The notes beneath the pieces are model-generated. The model had not been told where the DNA came from. It did not search any database and saw only the letters and a list, made by a program, of their open reading frames with translations. The position numbers and the translations under genes were made by a program. From Megamerina dolium (lineage: Eukaryota; Arthropoda; Insecta; Diptera; Megamerinidae): DNA of 64,000 nucleotides. Shown one piece after another: positions 1-12,420 of the stretch. Location of the stretch: assembly GCA_963854835.1 (NCBI GenBank), contig OY978527.1, forward strand, positions 26,280,557-26,344,556, in the 5' to 3' direction. Numbering within the stretch: the first letter of the stretch is position 1; each line of letters opens with the position of its first letter.

Positions 1-1324
1 GTGGAATAGTTCAAGAATCACGTTGTTGAAGAATTCGTTGAGGAGCTCAAAGCAAATATACATAATTTATCAAATAGATGCAGGAATTTTTGTTTATATA
101 TAAAAAATTTTTTGGTTAAACCATAGCAAATTTTCATAAAGGAAAAGGGAATCATTGGCACAACTAACGATGCTCCTACTAAAACGGTGGACATATTAAA
201 ATAAACAATGTTGAAATGTTAAAGGAAGAAAGTATTCTATGTAAGTAGAAGTCAAAATTTTTTGAATTCGTCTTTTTTATTATGTACTAATTGCAATTTT
301 TTTTCCAATATTCGATATGCCGTCAACCGAATTATCAAACCACCAAAGCTGTCATAATCACCAATGCACTTAATCAATTTTATTTCATGTTTTTCTATAT
401 ACTTAGTATATATTATATATTATGCATGTTTCTGATATTATATGGCGCAGCCAAGAGGAATCTAATCGGTTCGCTAATCGGACAGCTTGTGACGTCACAG
501 TAGTTCCAAGTGTTGCATTATTCATTCGTTATTTCGCATTGTTTACATTTTTCTTTTCAATTTGTTCGCCATTTTGTCATCCTCTCTAATGGACGCAATC
601 TTATTTGCTATCATTCTGGGAGGATATCTATAATTTAAGCATGTAGTACTGTTTTAGTACACCCTTATCATGTATTTTTCCAATAAAAGAGGAGTTTTAG
701 TTTTAGTTAATATCTTTAACATTAATTGTAATAACAAATATAGTACATTCCTATAGATTTTCCAAAAAAAGCATTGTTAACTTATTAATAGGTAAGACAC
801 GATAAAACAAACTCGAGCCCACTTTGGAAAATAGTGTGTAATTTTGTCTTATATTGACGTCCACTATTGAATGCATTCCTGATCATCAGTTAATTGTGAG
901 ATAGGGATAAAAGTACATTAACGCGTAATCGAAAGCAAGAACAAAAAATAAGTGGACAATTGGTGAATAGCCCTTCAGCTTCCTATAAGGCGATGACAGC
1001 GGGGTAAAATTTCTTCAAAATATTTTTTCGAAACACATTACACTCTATCCCTACTTCTTCGATGAGTTCCCTTCGAAAACTGACGCTTCATCAACATTGC
1101 TTATTAATAACCTCAGATTACCTCTAGAGGGCTAAAGTGTCTATACGATCCGTATTCAATTTTTCTGTCAAATATTTTCCATCAATGTACTTTTATCCCA
1201 TCTCCATTGCTAAGGGGCTCTCCTGCAGTCAGTTTTATAATTACTAATATTTTTCTGCTTCTTATTTTATTTATAGTTGCTTACTAATAATATCAATAAT
1301 ATCAATTTACATAGGAGATTGGAA
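1..1324. other. 3' flank of HLH3B, no gene seen
   Basis: AT-rich sequence without a convincing coding region on either strand. On the minus strand an AATAAA hexamer (plus-strand TTTATT at 1266-1271) lies about 55 bases past the HLH3B stop and is the likeliest polyadenylation signal of that gene. Confidence 0.5.
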
Positions 1325-4300
1325 TTATTTAGATACAGAAGTGCTACTAGAGGCAGAAGAAGCACTAACACAATTAACATTAGTATTATCTTTCTTTCTT
1401 TTCGCAATTTCTTGTACTGCGGTTGAAATGCCACCAACACTGCTTGAGTTCTTTCGTTTACCTGTTCTTCCACCACCATATCGTGTAGTGGATCGAGATT
1501 CTGTACAGCTCGTACTTCGTATATTTAGTATTGCCATCGTCTGAACCTCAGGTAAAAGTGGAGATGATCCAATATTTGAAGCGTTTGCTATGCATGCGGA
1601 GTGCAAACGTTGCTCCGTTTTGATTTTACGCGTCATTAATGTGCCCGGTGCTATCATTAGTAGATTATTGCAACGTGTACCGTTTTCCAAATGTTTCACG
1701 CTGCCGTTGCTATTTTTGCTACTACTCGAATTATTATTATCGCTGTACTCGCATTTCATGTGGAATTGTTTCGACGGATATGAAATACCATTTACATTAC
1801 TCGGAGTTGAGTGCGAAGAATTGATGGGTGACATTCTAGTTTCCCCATTCCTGTATGCATTAGCATGCCCGTAACTATGACCATTTATCACAGACTTGTC
1901 GTTATTATTTGGTTCTATATCTTCACCCAGCTTTTCTTCCTGTTGTTTCTGCCACTCTAGTACATTGGTTAGCAGTTTTATATATCTGATGGCCATTCGC
2001 AAGATTTCGTTCTTTGAGAGTTTCTTATCGGGTGGATGAGTCGGCACCAGTTTACGTAGTTCCGCGAAAGCACCTGAAACATTCTGTTGACGCCAACGTT
2101 CGCGTGTATTAGTGAATACCTTACGTACGGTACCTACTATTTGACCATTTTTTATAACACCATTCGTACGGGGCGGAGAATTACATTGAATCGACGATGA
2201 TGATTGGATGGGTGTTACATTGTGTGGTGAATTGGAAACCGAATTATTGCCTGTTGAGATGTGAACAAAGAAAGAATAAGAAACTTGAATTCAAATATTT
2301 TCAATATGGGTTCCACAAATCTTCACATAAGGCATATTACAAAAGCTACAAGAAATAAAGTATTACAAGTTTAAAAATCATTCGCTTTGCACTGCCATAT
2401 TTTAATATTAGAAAAGTTATTTGTCTAATATTAAAATATGATATTGTCGTTCGATTTGCTAACCTGGAAATTAACGTGCTGCACGAACCTATCTTTTGGT
2501 GAATTTTCGGTGAAAATATATTTTGTGTATCATTGAACATTTTCTGCGTAGAAGACAGTGGAGCACTTTTTAGCAACATTTTACTTTAACTCACATTGAG
2601 TCAGTTTTTACACCCCATCCGCTTAAAAAAAATTTAATCGCAGAATTGATGGCAATGAGATTGCAGACAAATTATCTAATGGAATGTCTTCCATCCATCC
2701 GGTCACTCGTTGCGGATTAGAAAACAACCTTTGGAACTCCAACTGTCAACACATCCTTGGTATTAGAAACAGAAAAGACCAACCACTGCTTCCAATACAA
2801 CAGTTTTCAGCAAAAATTAACCACGGGCTACATATCACGCCACTACCTCCTCTGCTATCTATCCGAAGAGACGACTTGTCACCAATGCGCGGATGATATC
2901 GAAACGTACTAGGGTGGGTATTCTGCACGGACTTCGTCAGACCGTCTAACAACAAATTTGCTTCAGCAATGGATGCCTTAGCGGTCATTGAGATAGCAGG
3001 CAATACTTAACCTCAGTAGTCGTTATTTAGAACAAAATATCTCTTAAGTCTCAGACTTATAGATCAACCCTTTTCTAATCATAATACACGTAATGCAACC
3101 ATGCTGATAAAGCCTAGGAGAAATACAAAATTGTACAAGACTCCAACCATATAGCATAATGGAAGCAGGTTTTTATCGAAAAAAGCGTTCATATGTATGC
3201 TTTTCAGTATTTGCCATTCTGTCAGATTTTCTTTTAGAACCATAACCATAGACTTTCGATTTTTAACCGTTTAGGCAGAGAGTAGCCATTATTTGTTTGC
3301 CCAGATGGCTCTAGCGATATATGAATATCTCTTACTGTATTGATTAAATAAATTTAAATTCCGTACTGTGAAATATTATTTTATAAAATTTTTATTGGTC
3401 GTTTTAGGAGTTACAAAATTGTTTAGAGTTAGGATTAAGAAAATTACAACGAAAAAAATTGGTATAAAGTTGACAATACTTATTTAAGCCACCTGCATAA
3501 AGCCGGTTTCAAAAAGAATAGCGACGTTATAAATTTTTTCTGCCCATTTTTTTTTTTTTTGAATTAACAGTACCAGTTTTCACAGTTCGTGGAATATATC
3601 TTACAACAGTTTGATGCTTGCGAATTTTCCATGATTACTTTCGACAGCTTGAAATCAGTACAGTACGTTCTTAAATTTTTTAGAATAGTTAGATGGCACT
3701 TTGAAAAATGGTACGTTTATTTTTCATTTTTGCGCAAAGTGTGTCACAATATAAAGCAAGGTCAAATTTATCCTGAATATATTTGGTTAAGCAAATTTTT
3801 TTAGTCATTTACGATTTATCTCATAATTTAAAAGAACTGCTGATGGATTCACATTAAAATATTAGCTATTTGTTGATCAATCCTAAATAGTTATAGTCAC
3901 GCACAAAATGTTATTAGTAACACTTACCATCTCCTTGCTGACCATTTAGAAGAATGTAATTTCGAAATTCTTCCTCATCTTCTTCGGTATCGTTTAAAGA
4001 GAAATCCGATAGATCGCCGTCGGAAATGGATTCACTTTTTGGTTGTAGGTATTGTTGTGATGATTGTAAACGTATTAAAGCTGGTGGATTTCCATTTAAA
4101 GTTATAGCACGAATATCTGCGCTGTTGCCATTAAATAATGTCATTGAAATTGCTGGTGCACATCTTAGTAATGGCGATGTTACCGACGTTGCAGAAGATG
4201 TTGTGGATATTTTACATTGTTTTGGCGATGCATTCTCACATTTTTGCTGTGTGGAAGCATTATTTTGATGTAATTCACTAGTTGATGGCCCAGCACCTGC

Positions 4301-4414
4301 TGTACTATTCACCGATGATGTTGAACTGCTGCGATCATCATGCTCATTATTTTTTGTTGTTGATGCTGCTAAATCGATTGATGTCATTGCTGGTATTTTT
4401 GGTAACCACGACAT
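1325..4414 (-). CDS. HLH3B: TAL1/SCL-type bHLH transcription factor, two coding exons
   Basis: Exon 1 runs 4414-3928 and ends in a GTAAGT-type donor. Exon 2 runs 2250-1325 after an acceptor ending CTCAACAG. Both meet in phase 1 to give 470 residues. The start is the first ATG ([10 protein letters not shown]). The bHLH domain is at about residues 205-260: basic part [17 protein letters not shown], loop [12 protein letters not shown], helix 2 [16 protein letters not shown]. The Pro-Pro-Asp-Lys-Lys loop and RERWRQQN basic region mark the TAL1/LYL1/SCL class, whose fly member is HLH3B. Such proteins are nuclear and bind E-boxes as dimers with E-proteins (Daughterless in flies). Residues before 190 are Ser/Thr-rich with an acidic patch near 145-155. 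The C-terminal 200 residues are low-complexity Ser/Asn-rich with a basic GKRKN stretch. The 1677-bp intron carries a transposon remnant. I see no lesion. Confidence 0.88.
2640..3010 (+). mobile_element. Possible LINE RNase H remnant in the HLH3B intron
   Basis: A plus-strand reading contains [15 protein letters not shown], close to the GNE-ADxLA signature of the RNase H domain of R1/I/LOA-type non-LTR retrotransposons. No other domain is readable and the 3' side is broken. It lies wholly inside the HLH3B intron, opposite to the gene. Identification rests on one motif, so confidence is low. Confidence 0.35.
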
Positions 4415-5860
4415 TTTATTTCAATATAAAGACTTATTAAATACCAAATCGTGTTAATTTTCTATTCTAGTCAATTTATCCTTTTACTTCAAATATCAGG
4501 CAACGAATGAGCAAGAATTTTCAATCATGGACAAAATGTCATATGAAGTCAAACACACACACACACATGCACACGCTCTTCATGTAGGCGGAGTTTCTAT
4601 ACAAGTGGCTGATTTGCGCGACTGGTTGCCTCAAAAAATCAAAACGTCCATCGTTGTTGCTTTGTTGATGGTCTAAAAATCCACCCTAAAATGATGAACA
4701 TAGTTCATACGTAGCGCGTATATACCATATACTCATGCACAGGTATTGTGATTGCTCACTTGCACATATTGTACGTGCCCAATAGGAAAGTTAGCTCTTG
4801 GGAGTTAAAAAGCGTTTTATCTTTTTGTTTGAATTTTTATATCTGATAAAAAATCCACAATCCCTGAATATTTTGTAGTTAAATATTTTCATGAAAAGTT
4901 TACATTCAGGTAGATCTATTTATATAGTTTTTAAAATAAACTAGTTTATACGAGCATATACTTTGAACGGGAAATCCCCTAAGAGATGGAAAATATATTA
5001 AGGGATTACATTTAATTACTCTACGGAGGATTGTTAAACACTCCATATGTTGTATGTATTTTCGGAGAAAATAATAGTGAGGAAAAGTTAATGTTGCATT
5101 TTACCGTTCTCGGGTCAACATGCGGGCATCGCCAATAAAGATTTTCTTTTGGTTTGTTCTGTGCACAAAAATTAGCTCTATACGAGATAATTTTTAATTG
5201 TTTTCCGTCCATAAAACCTATATTAAAAAAGTAGGTAAGATCTGGAATTTATTTAATTCCTTGGGGAAAAAAATGTTTTCTCTTCTAGGAATATATTTTG
5301 GTTATTCCTGAAATAATCTCGATGTAAGTTTTCAAAAACAACTTTTAGAATATTGATGCGATCCATAATCATTTTTATTAAACTTTTAGCAAACAATTGT
5401 TTTTAAAATAGAAAATATTAGGGGTGAAAAGTTGTCAATTAAAGAACTTCTTCTCAAACACTCGCATTATTTTCATTGAGCCGACAAAGCTATATATATC
5501 TTACAATTTCCCTTTACAAAACTGTCGATGGAACAAGACTGTGTGGCTGATTCTGAAATGACATAAATGACCCATAGTGAGGGTTTTAACGCTAAATCGA
5601 AATTTTGAATGCCTGTAGTTAGAAGAAATCACCGTATAATTAGGAATGAATCAGAATATATGGTAAACATCATAGTACTACTTTTCCATTGGGTATGCAC
5701 CTTACATGTATATACCACAATTCTTCATTTTAAATGCTTAAATTGTGGATATTTCCATCCGTTGTATGTAATTTGTAATAATCGTTTTATCGGTTTTTAG
5801 GTACATTTTTGAAGAAAAATTTGGTCTTCATTAAAAATCAATTTTAATCAAGTATATATG
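4415..5860. other. Upstream region of HLH3B, no gene seen
   Basis: No supported gene. A short (CA)n microsatellite lies at about 4553-4576. The promoter of the minus-strand HLH3B gene should be here, but I see no TATA or initiator strong enough to call. Confidence 0.45.
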
Positions 5861-5865
5861 TGACA

Positions 5866-6490
5866 TTACAACCTAAAACCATTTGCCATTTTTTGGGTAA
5901 ATTCTGTCGGGCAATGTTTTTTTTTCAACAAGAGAATTTTGTAGAGGCCGAAACAAATAGTGTTCAGATGGGTCTGGGCTTTATGGACCACAACACGTTT
6001 TCTGTTGGCCAAATCAGATCGTTGTTCCTTGATTGCTTCATTCAGTCGGTCTAATTGTGAGTAGTAGGGAGCAGAATTAACCTCTTCACCAGATTGTAGG
6101 AGCTCATAATATACAATTTCCTTCAAAGCCCACCATACAGTCAGCATCACCTTGTTTACCGTCAATCCAGGTTTCAATGTGTTGGGCCACCGATCTTTGA
6201 CCATGATTTTATGTATTTAATATTTTCGTATTTAATCCATTCTTCTTTCGCTTCAGAAATGGGTCGATTCTTTGCGATTCAACTGTGTTTCAGTAATGGT
6301 AATTCGGTCAATCAAAATGTTCTACGTTAATCCAGGTGGCGCCAAAACATCGAGTTTTTTGAAATTACTCAAACTATCATGTGGTTAATGTTTAGAGCCT
6401 CTGCTATGTCCTGACAGTATGCATGCCCACCAGCTACAAAATTTCATCGACTTTCAGTGACTGGCTGGCTAGAGCGAGGTGCATCTTTTA
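5866..6490 (-). mobile_element. Mariner transposase remnant
   Basis: The best segment (6204-5866) reads TVNKVMLTVWWALKEIVYYE, then QLDRLNEAIKEQRSDLANRK, matching the middle of mariner transposases between the first and second catalytic Asp. Upstream on the same strand (to about 6490) stop-broken readings include KKLDVLAPPGLT, the mariner region before the first Asp. The block at the second catalytic Asp has decayed (expected HQDNA-type motif reads VVHKAQTH), so it is inactive. No terminal repeats are visible. A related fragment occurs at 50945-51130. Confidence 0.7.
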
Positions 6491-6586
6491 CTCATTTAAC
6501 TCTGGACACGAATGACGAATTCCAAAACTAGCTTAACAAGAAGTGTAGCCTGAAATGTCATTCTTCAAAGGTGCGCGTGTTTAGTC

Positions 6587-7574
6587 ATGGAGCGATATTC
6601 AGTTGAACAACGCGTAAAAGTGATCTAAACGTTTTATGAAAATGGTCGTTCTGCAAGAATTTCGCGCATAAAGTGATTTTTTCGGTGCAAAACGTGAGAA
6701 TACCCGCAAATCTTCGTACGGCCAAAAGTATTGCTACTATTGAACAAAGTGTGGACCAGGCCACGACAAACTCAACATCGTCGTGCACATCAATTGAACC
6801 TTTCGTACAGTACCGTTAAATGGTTTTTAACAAAATACCTATATGCACACACAAAATAAATGACGATTTAAAAAAAAAATAAATAAAAATCATAATGAGC
6901 AATGGGGCACATTTTCACCTAAACGGATACGTTAAGAAGCAACTGCCGCATTTGAGGTACTAAAAATCCACATGTCATTCAATAAAAAACTATGCACCCA
7001 CAACGAGTCACTGTTTGGTGTGGATTTTGGGCTAGCGGAATCGTCGCACCGTTCTTCTTTGAAAGCGATGCCGGTGGCGCTGTTACGGTGAACGGTGAAC
7101 CCTATCGTGACATTATAGACATTATAACTAACTTTTTGTGGCCTGAATTAGATGACATGGACTGAGACAATATGTGGTTTCAATAGGACAGTGCCACTTG
7201 CCATACAGTGCATGAAACAATGGCTCTATTGCGAACGAAGTTGTCATTATACATTAGCTCACGAAACAATGAGGTCAAATGGCCGTTAGAGACCGAAACC
7301 ATTGGACGTTTTTCTCTGGGACTACATGAAAATTATGGTCTATGCCAATAAGCCCGAGACGATTGCGGAGCTGAAGAACGAAATCATACACGTTATAATT
7401 ATATACGGGCCGAACTATGCCAAAAAGTCATGGACATTTATTTTGGTGTGTTTTATTTATAAAACAAAATCTATGGTTTTACTGATTCATCCCATACTTA
7501 ACACTTATGTAGCAATTACAACCGAAAATCGAAGCAGGCAATTTAGGAATGAAATGCCCTTATCAATTTTTTAG
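6587..7574 (+). pseudogene. Decayed mariner-like (ITm superfamily) transposase, second family
   Basis: Starts with MERYSVEQRVKVI then a stop. Later readings include MHPQRVTVWCGFWASGIVAP, VNGEPYRDIIDIITNFLWPELDD, MWFQ-stop-DSATCHTVHETMALL and, in another frame, DVFLWDYMKIMVYANKPETI. Order and motifs match the insect mariner-like family with a V-T-VWCGFWA block and FQQDGATCHTA catalytic block. At least two nonsense codons and several frameshifts separate the pieces, and the central part near 6800-6960 is scrambled. It abuts, on the other strand, the unrelated mariner fragment ending near 6490. Confidence 0.72.
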
Positions 7575-8217
7575 GCGAGCCCACCCAAGGGGTAAAAATA
7601 TATGATAGGTATTTTTGAAAGAAATGTTGGAGAGAAAAATTAGTGATTCCTGTTGAATTATGGGGATACTCGTTGCTTTGTAGAAGTTTTGGCGTTCTGA
7701 TTTAAATCATCATTTTGTGTATATAATCTCCTCCAAGAGATGAAGAGAGCGAATAAATACGTTTAGGAAAAACCTTGAGTAGCAAATTGTCAGATTGACT
7801 TTTTTGATTGAATTTGGCATTTCCATTGACTTTGTGCAAAAGAAAGAAGGCAGAATAGTTTCAAACTCTGCGCAACACTGAAAAATTTTTAACACTGTTG
7901 AAATAGAAAAGTCAAACAAAAAACGCATAAATAAACAAACCAATGCCTTTTGTTTGCACTAGCGTAATTAATCCAATAACAACATCAACATAATATGCAT
8001 AGATTAAGTAGGTATCTCATCACAAAATTCATAACATCTTCAATGAATTCGTCACCCTGCCTCTTGCTATAAGTGGCTCACTATCCACACTCTGTTAGCA
8101 TTGAACAAAAGCATGGGAATATCATTTTAATCCGTATCACAGACCAAAAGTGACGAATAATAAATACAACAACAAATGCATATATGAAGGCACTATTTTA
8201 AGGAAGATTCATACCAG
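7575..8217. other. Intergenic, nothing recognised
   Basis: AT-rich DNA with only short uninformative reading frames on both strands. Confidence 0.4.
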
Positions 8218-8373
8218 TTAGCTAGCCGGTGAATAAATAGCACAAGTCATGCGTTGGTATTGATATGTGTGTACCTTCCAGTTATGACACCCCGCTTGAC
8301 TTATGCCACATAATTGTGCCGCTAAGAGGATTAATAAAAAAAAACTCAAAATCAAATTAGCAGTAAAATACAT
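8218..8373 (-). CDS. Short secretory-type reading frame, 51 aa, unrecognised
   Basis: A minus-strand ATG at 8373 opens a 51-residue frame beginning MYFTANLILSFFLLILLAA, a classic hydrophobic signal peptide, with a plausible cleavage after GISQA. About 24 residues then remain, starting GCHNWKV and holding two cysteines. An upstream in-frame ATG at 8454 would bury the hydrophobic segment, so I prefer the internal ATG. A weak GTACAC donor follows Asn-Trp-Lys, so it could be the first exon of a small secreted protein or peptide precursor. No family is recognised. Chance occurrence in AT-rich DNA is possible. Confidence 0.25.
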   Translation of the reverse strand: MYFTANLILSFFLLILLAAQLCGISQAGCHNWKVHTYQYQRMTCAIYSPAS

Positions 8374-9075
8374 AGTGGTGCGTATAGTAAATAGTGAAGA
8401 TAGGGGTACGAGTATTTGTAATAGAAATGCTTCTTTTTTATCACTTGCATGCACATTTTCTCATTAAAAAGTGTTGTCACGTGTCTAGTTGGGAGAGTGT
8501 GTATGTGTTTGAGGTATGATTTGGATTGTCAATGAAAGCACGTGATTTCATAACCAAAATTCGCGAATTCCTTATTGTTGTTTTTAATCGACATTTATTA
8601 TGATGCATTATATAGTAAGAGAAGAGCAATCTTTTTCAAAAGGATCTTCACCCAAATTGGAGTAATTTAAATTTAATCTAAATAATAAAAATTGATTCAT
8701 TTCATAGGAAGCAGTACCCAGTCACAACGTTCGACTTGGTTTCTCCATAGCGAGACCAGAACCCAAGAAAGTATCAACCACGTCGATACTGCTAGACTGA
8801 CGGTGGTTTTATCAGGTGACTGTTGCAGAGAGACATATGTAGAGAAACCCTTTAATACTCACTGCAGAATTTGTGGAAACTTTTATGACATCAGAAGAAA
8901 GAAAGAATTTAAAACAATTCCTAGCAAAATACTTAATCGATATTTTTGGATTACTCAGCAGTCAGATCGTCTAACCTATAATGTTTCATTAACTCTTCGA
9001 GATGGATTTAATGTTAATGCAATTGTGGTCTGACTGTTCTACTTCCAAGAAATCTTATCAAAGAAAATCTGATGT
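8374..9075. other. Intergenic with an unexplained plus-strand open frame
   Basis: From 8695 to 9033 the plus strand is open for 113 codons, including HCRICGNFYDIRRKKEF, but it has no ATG at its head and I recognise no complete domain. The rest is AT-rich with nothing supported. Confidence 0.25.
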
Positions 9076-9077
9076 AC

Positions 9078-10252
9078 GAGGGTGGTGCCAGAACTACCCG
9101 ACCTAACAAAGAAACAACAAATATTGGAAAATTTTTCTTTATTTCTTAACATAATCTCTTTTTAGCTCTATTCACCTTTCCCACTTTTCCTGTTTATAGT
9201 ATGAACTGTCTAGCTCATTAAAATTGCCATCTACCGCAGACTCAACCTCTTCATTGTTTGCAAATCTTCTACCACCAAGCCATTTTTTCAAATTTGGAAA
9301 TAGAAAATAATCCGAAGGAGTTAAATCTGGCGAATGAGGTGCGTGCTGAAGCAATTTAAACTTTAACTCGTTGATTTTGGGCATCGAAATAGCGGATGTG
9401 TGAACTGGTGCATTGTCTTGATGAAACAACACTTTCCTCTTCGCCAAATGCGGCCTTTTTTCTTTAATTTCATCACCTAAACGCTGCAACAAATTAGCAT
9501 AATACTCGCCGTAGATTGTTTTCCTTTTTGAAGATAATCAATAAAAATTATCCTACGTGCATCCCAAAAAACAGATGCCATAACCGTGCCTGTAGATGGA
9601 ACTGCCTTCGCCTTCTTTGAACACGATTCTCCCCTTTGAGTCCACTCCTGCTCCTTTATCTCAGGTGTGAAGTGGTGGACCCATGTCTCATCCATGGTTA
9701 CGAATCGACGCAAAAACGCGGCTTTATTAATGTGAAACATCGCCAAACACTCTATAGAAACATCTTCACGACGTTGTTTTTGTTCTATTGTGAGCAAACG
9801 CGGCACCCATCTTGCACACTGCTTTTTCATTTCCAAATTTTCGGTCAATATACAATATATAGAACTTTTTAAAATGCCTGTAATTTCACCTAGCTCACGA
9901 ACCTTCAGCCGGCTATATTCCAATACCATTTTGTGGATTTTCTTAACTCTTTCTGGCGTGGCCACCTCAATTGGTCGACCACTACGGTGTTCGTCTTGGC
10001 AGCTCGTACGACCTCGTTTAAACTCTGCCACCCAATATTTTATAGTCGTAGGAGAACTATAGCCGACTCCCCAAGAGTAGGCTCTAGTTCGGCTATAATA
10101 TTCGTTGGACTAAGACCTTTCAAATTAAAGTATTGAATTACATAATGGTGACCAATTTTTTCCATGTTTACACATCCACTGAGGTCGTTAACTTTCGATG
10201 GCTCCAAATAAAATACTAAACAACGTGGCGCCTTGAAACTTAAAACAAACAA
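9078..10252 (-). mobile_element. Mariner element (DD34D), 5' end lost, frameshifted
   Basis: Transposase readings on the minus strand are, in order: N-terminal helix-turn-helix (MEKIGHHYVIQYFNLKGLSP), linker SGRPIEVATPERVKKI, first catalytic Asp in FVTMDETWVHHFTPE, second in VLFHQDNAPVHTS, third in HSPDLTPSDYFLFPNLKKWL. Thirty-four residues separate the second and third Asp, the canonical mariner spacing. All three Asp are present, but the frame breaks near 10035 and again near 9490, where one A of an A-run appears lost. The 3' terminal repeat begins CGAGGGTGGTGCC after TA at 9076. The opposite terminal repeat is absent: the element runs directly into a GCC-repeat copy at about 10255. Not autonomous. 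Confidence 0.85.
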
Positions 10253-10254
10253 AA

Positions 10255-11414
10255 ATATGGTTGACTTTGAAGAAGTACTTTGTATGTTATGAGGGTTGTA
10301 AAAGGGATAATTTAAAGGATTTTAAGATAATTCTGAGGCTCAGTATGGGAGCTATATAAAAAGTAGGCGTGGCTTACCTTTTTCTTATAAATCCAATTAA
10401 TTTTTCAATATTAATCCACACCTTAAATTTGGTTGTCCTACGTTGAATAGTTCGTAAGTTATGGCGGTTAACATTTTTGTTTAATTTCCTCAAGTTTGTA
10501 AGGGGCCCCAATACGAAGTGGGAGTGGTACGATTATTTCCAACTACCATATTAACCTAAGTGTTAATTATGATTGTTCTAGACAGAAGGATGCAGAAGTT
10601 ACAGCTACCTCAATTTAAAAGAAATTCGGTCATTTTGTATAGGGGCTACTATAAACAGTGGGCGTGGCGCGTCCATTGCCTGTGAGTCTAGTTGCTCTTA
10701 CAATATTAATCCATACCTTCAATCTGGTTGTTCTACGCTGAATAGTTTGCAAGTTATGATGGTTAACATTTTTTTTTATTTCCGCAACCACTCATGTGTG
10801 CCACTCATTTTTGGGGGAACCCCAAAAATGAGTGGCACACCGATTTTTTCCAGATTATTTTCGACTACCATAGTAATCTAAGTGTCAATTATGGATATTC
10901 TAGACGTAAGATTGCAGAAGTTACAGCTGTTTCAATTTAAATAAAGTACATACGCTTTGTATGGGAGCTACTAGAAAAATTAGGCGTGGCTCGCCCATTT
11001 CTGGCAACGTTATGTAGTAGTATAATGTGACTCTATATGCCAAATATTGTTGTCTCTAATGGTATACTAAGTAAGTTATAGCAAGTTAAAGATTATGAAA
11101 ATTCCGAGGTTAGTCGCTTTGAATGCTCGGTATGGGCGAGGCAGCTGACCGATCATGTCCAATATACCCTTGGATCATAGGTTACGTATGCCAAATTTCA
11201 TCAAAATAGCTCAATATTTGCTCAAGTTATCGTGCGAACCAGCCAGGTGACAGACAGACAGACGGACGGACGGACATCGTTAAATCGAAAATTTAAGCGA
11301 CGCTGATTACGAATATATATCTATATCTATATCTCCGGAGATTCCTTCAAGTGGTCACAAACATCTGACCGAAATAAATATACCTTGGATATTGCATTAT
11401 GCAGGGTATAAAAA
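10255..11414 (+). repeat. GCC-repeat copy 1 (5' end missing)
   Basis: Same dispersed family as the copies at 25076, 30645, 33149 and 59933. It starts inside the element (ATATGGTTGACTTTGA) and keeps repeated modules carrying GTGGGCGTGGC and TATGGGAGCTA. It ends with the family's characteristic tail: a GACAGACAGACGGACGGACG run near 11250-11275, ATCGTTAAATCGAAAATTT, an ATATCTATATCTATATC tract and a terminal TTATGCAGGGTATAAAA. No open reading frame runs through it. Confidence 0.85.
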
Positions 11415-12059
11415 TCGAATTTTTATTCGGATCATAATCTAATTTTACCATTGAGCCTGCGTGTAACGTTGTGTTACACAAATGAACTATTGAATGGTCG
11501 TTAAATCAGCGCCGTTTAACATTTTCAGATTTTCTTGCTTCCTTTTCTCTTAAAAAACTTTCTGCGGCCAATAATACACTAATTTCGTAATTTTTAATAA
11601 ATTTCAATTTCAGTCATTCCGTCAAATCAGCTGTTTAGAAAATGCCTTCGAATTTAAATGAAATCGCGCGGTTTCCATCACACACAAAATAATTACTCAA
11701 CTCCTAGCCGAGACACATTTAAAACGATGCCAACCTGTACACAATTGGCCGGAACACTATTCGCAATGCTTTTGACAGTAATAATTTGCCACGAAAAAGG
11801 ATATCAAAGGGTTGTGTGACACACCTAAGAAAATGTGATGTTAGAGAAGAGTAATTCCTATTTGGACCAAATACACCCGTACCGTTGTGAGCCTATTTAC
11901 ACTTTGGGTATTTCTGCGAGGACGAAGATCCCTATTCAATCTGTTAATGATATAGATATCAAGTATCTCATAGAGAAACTTTCGGCACTCTTCTTTATGA
12001 AAATGTCCAGGGCAATTAACCCCGCCATCGCTTTTATTTGTGGTGTGGACGAGTTCGAA

Positions 12060-12420
12060 TCGATCCTGTAGTAGAAGCACGGAAGCGCTACTGATTGTAT
12101 TCTTGTGGAAGCAAGCTTTGTTATGCGTCGCCTCAGATCTCATCTGGTCATACCTGTGGATACCCACCAGATAGAGTTTCTTCCTTCTGTCCTCTTTTGT
12201 GCCCTAGAGCGAAATGGCACAGCACCGCCATTTGGCAAAGCCGCTGTTGTAGGAGCATCACTATGAAAATTTAGATCGGCAAGTAGTAGCACTGCTCTTT
12301 GTCCTTTGTGAATGTCCGTCTTTTAGGCATATTTTGCCTTAAACACTTTTAGCAGGTTTTCCCCAATTAGTTTCAATTATTAAAAGTGCAAGATTCATAA
12401 GAAAGGTTGACCAGATTCTA
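12060..12420 (+). mobile_element. Possible LINE RNase H tail remnant
   Basis: A broken plus-strand reading contains CPLCECPSFRHILP around 12295-12345, resembling the Cys/His tail (HILCECP) that follows RNase H in R1/LOA-type LINEs. A clearer version is at 51885. No open frame remains. From 11415 to 12060 and from 12421 to 13565 nothing else is recognised. Confidence 0.3.

Noticed and set aside
1267..1874. Plus-strand frames opposite HLH3B exon 2
   Set aside because: They are antisense shadows of the bHLH coding exon.
8695..9033. A zinc-finger or ZAD gene suggested by HCRICGNFYDI
   Set aside because: Only one CxxC pair, no ATG at the head and no matching second pair. Too weak to call a gene.
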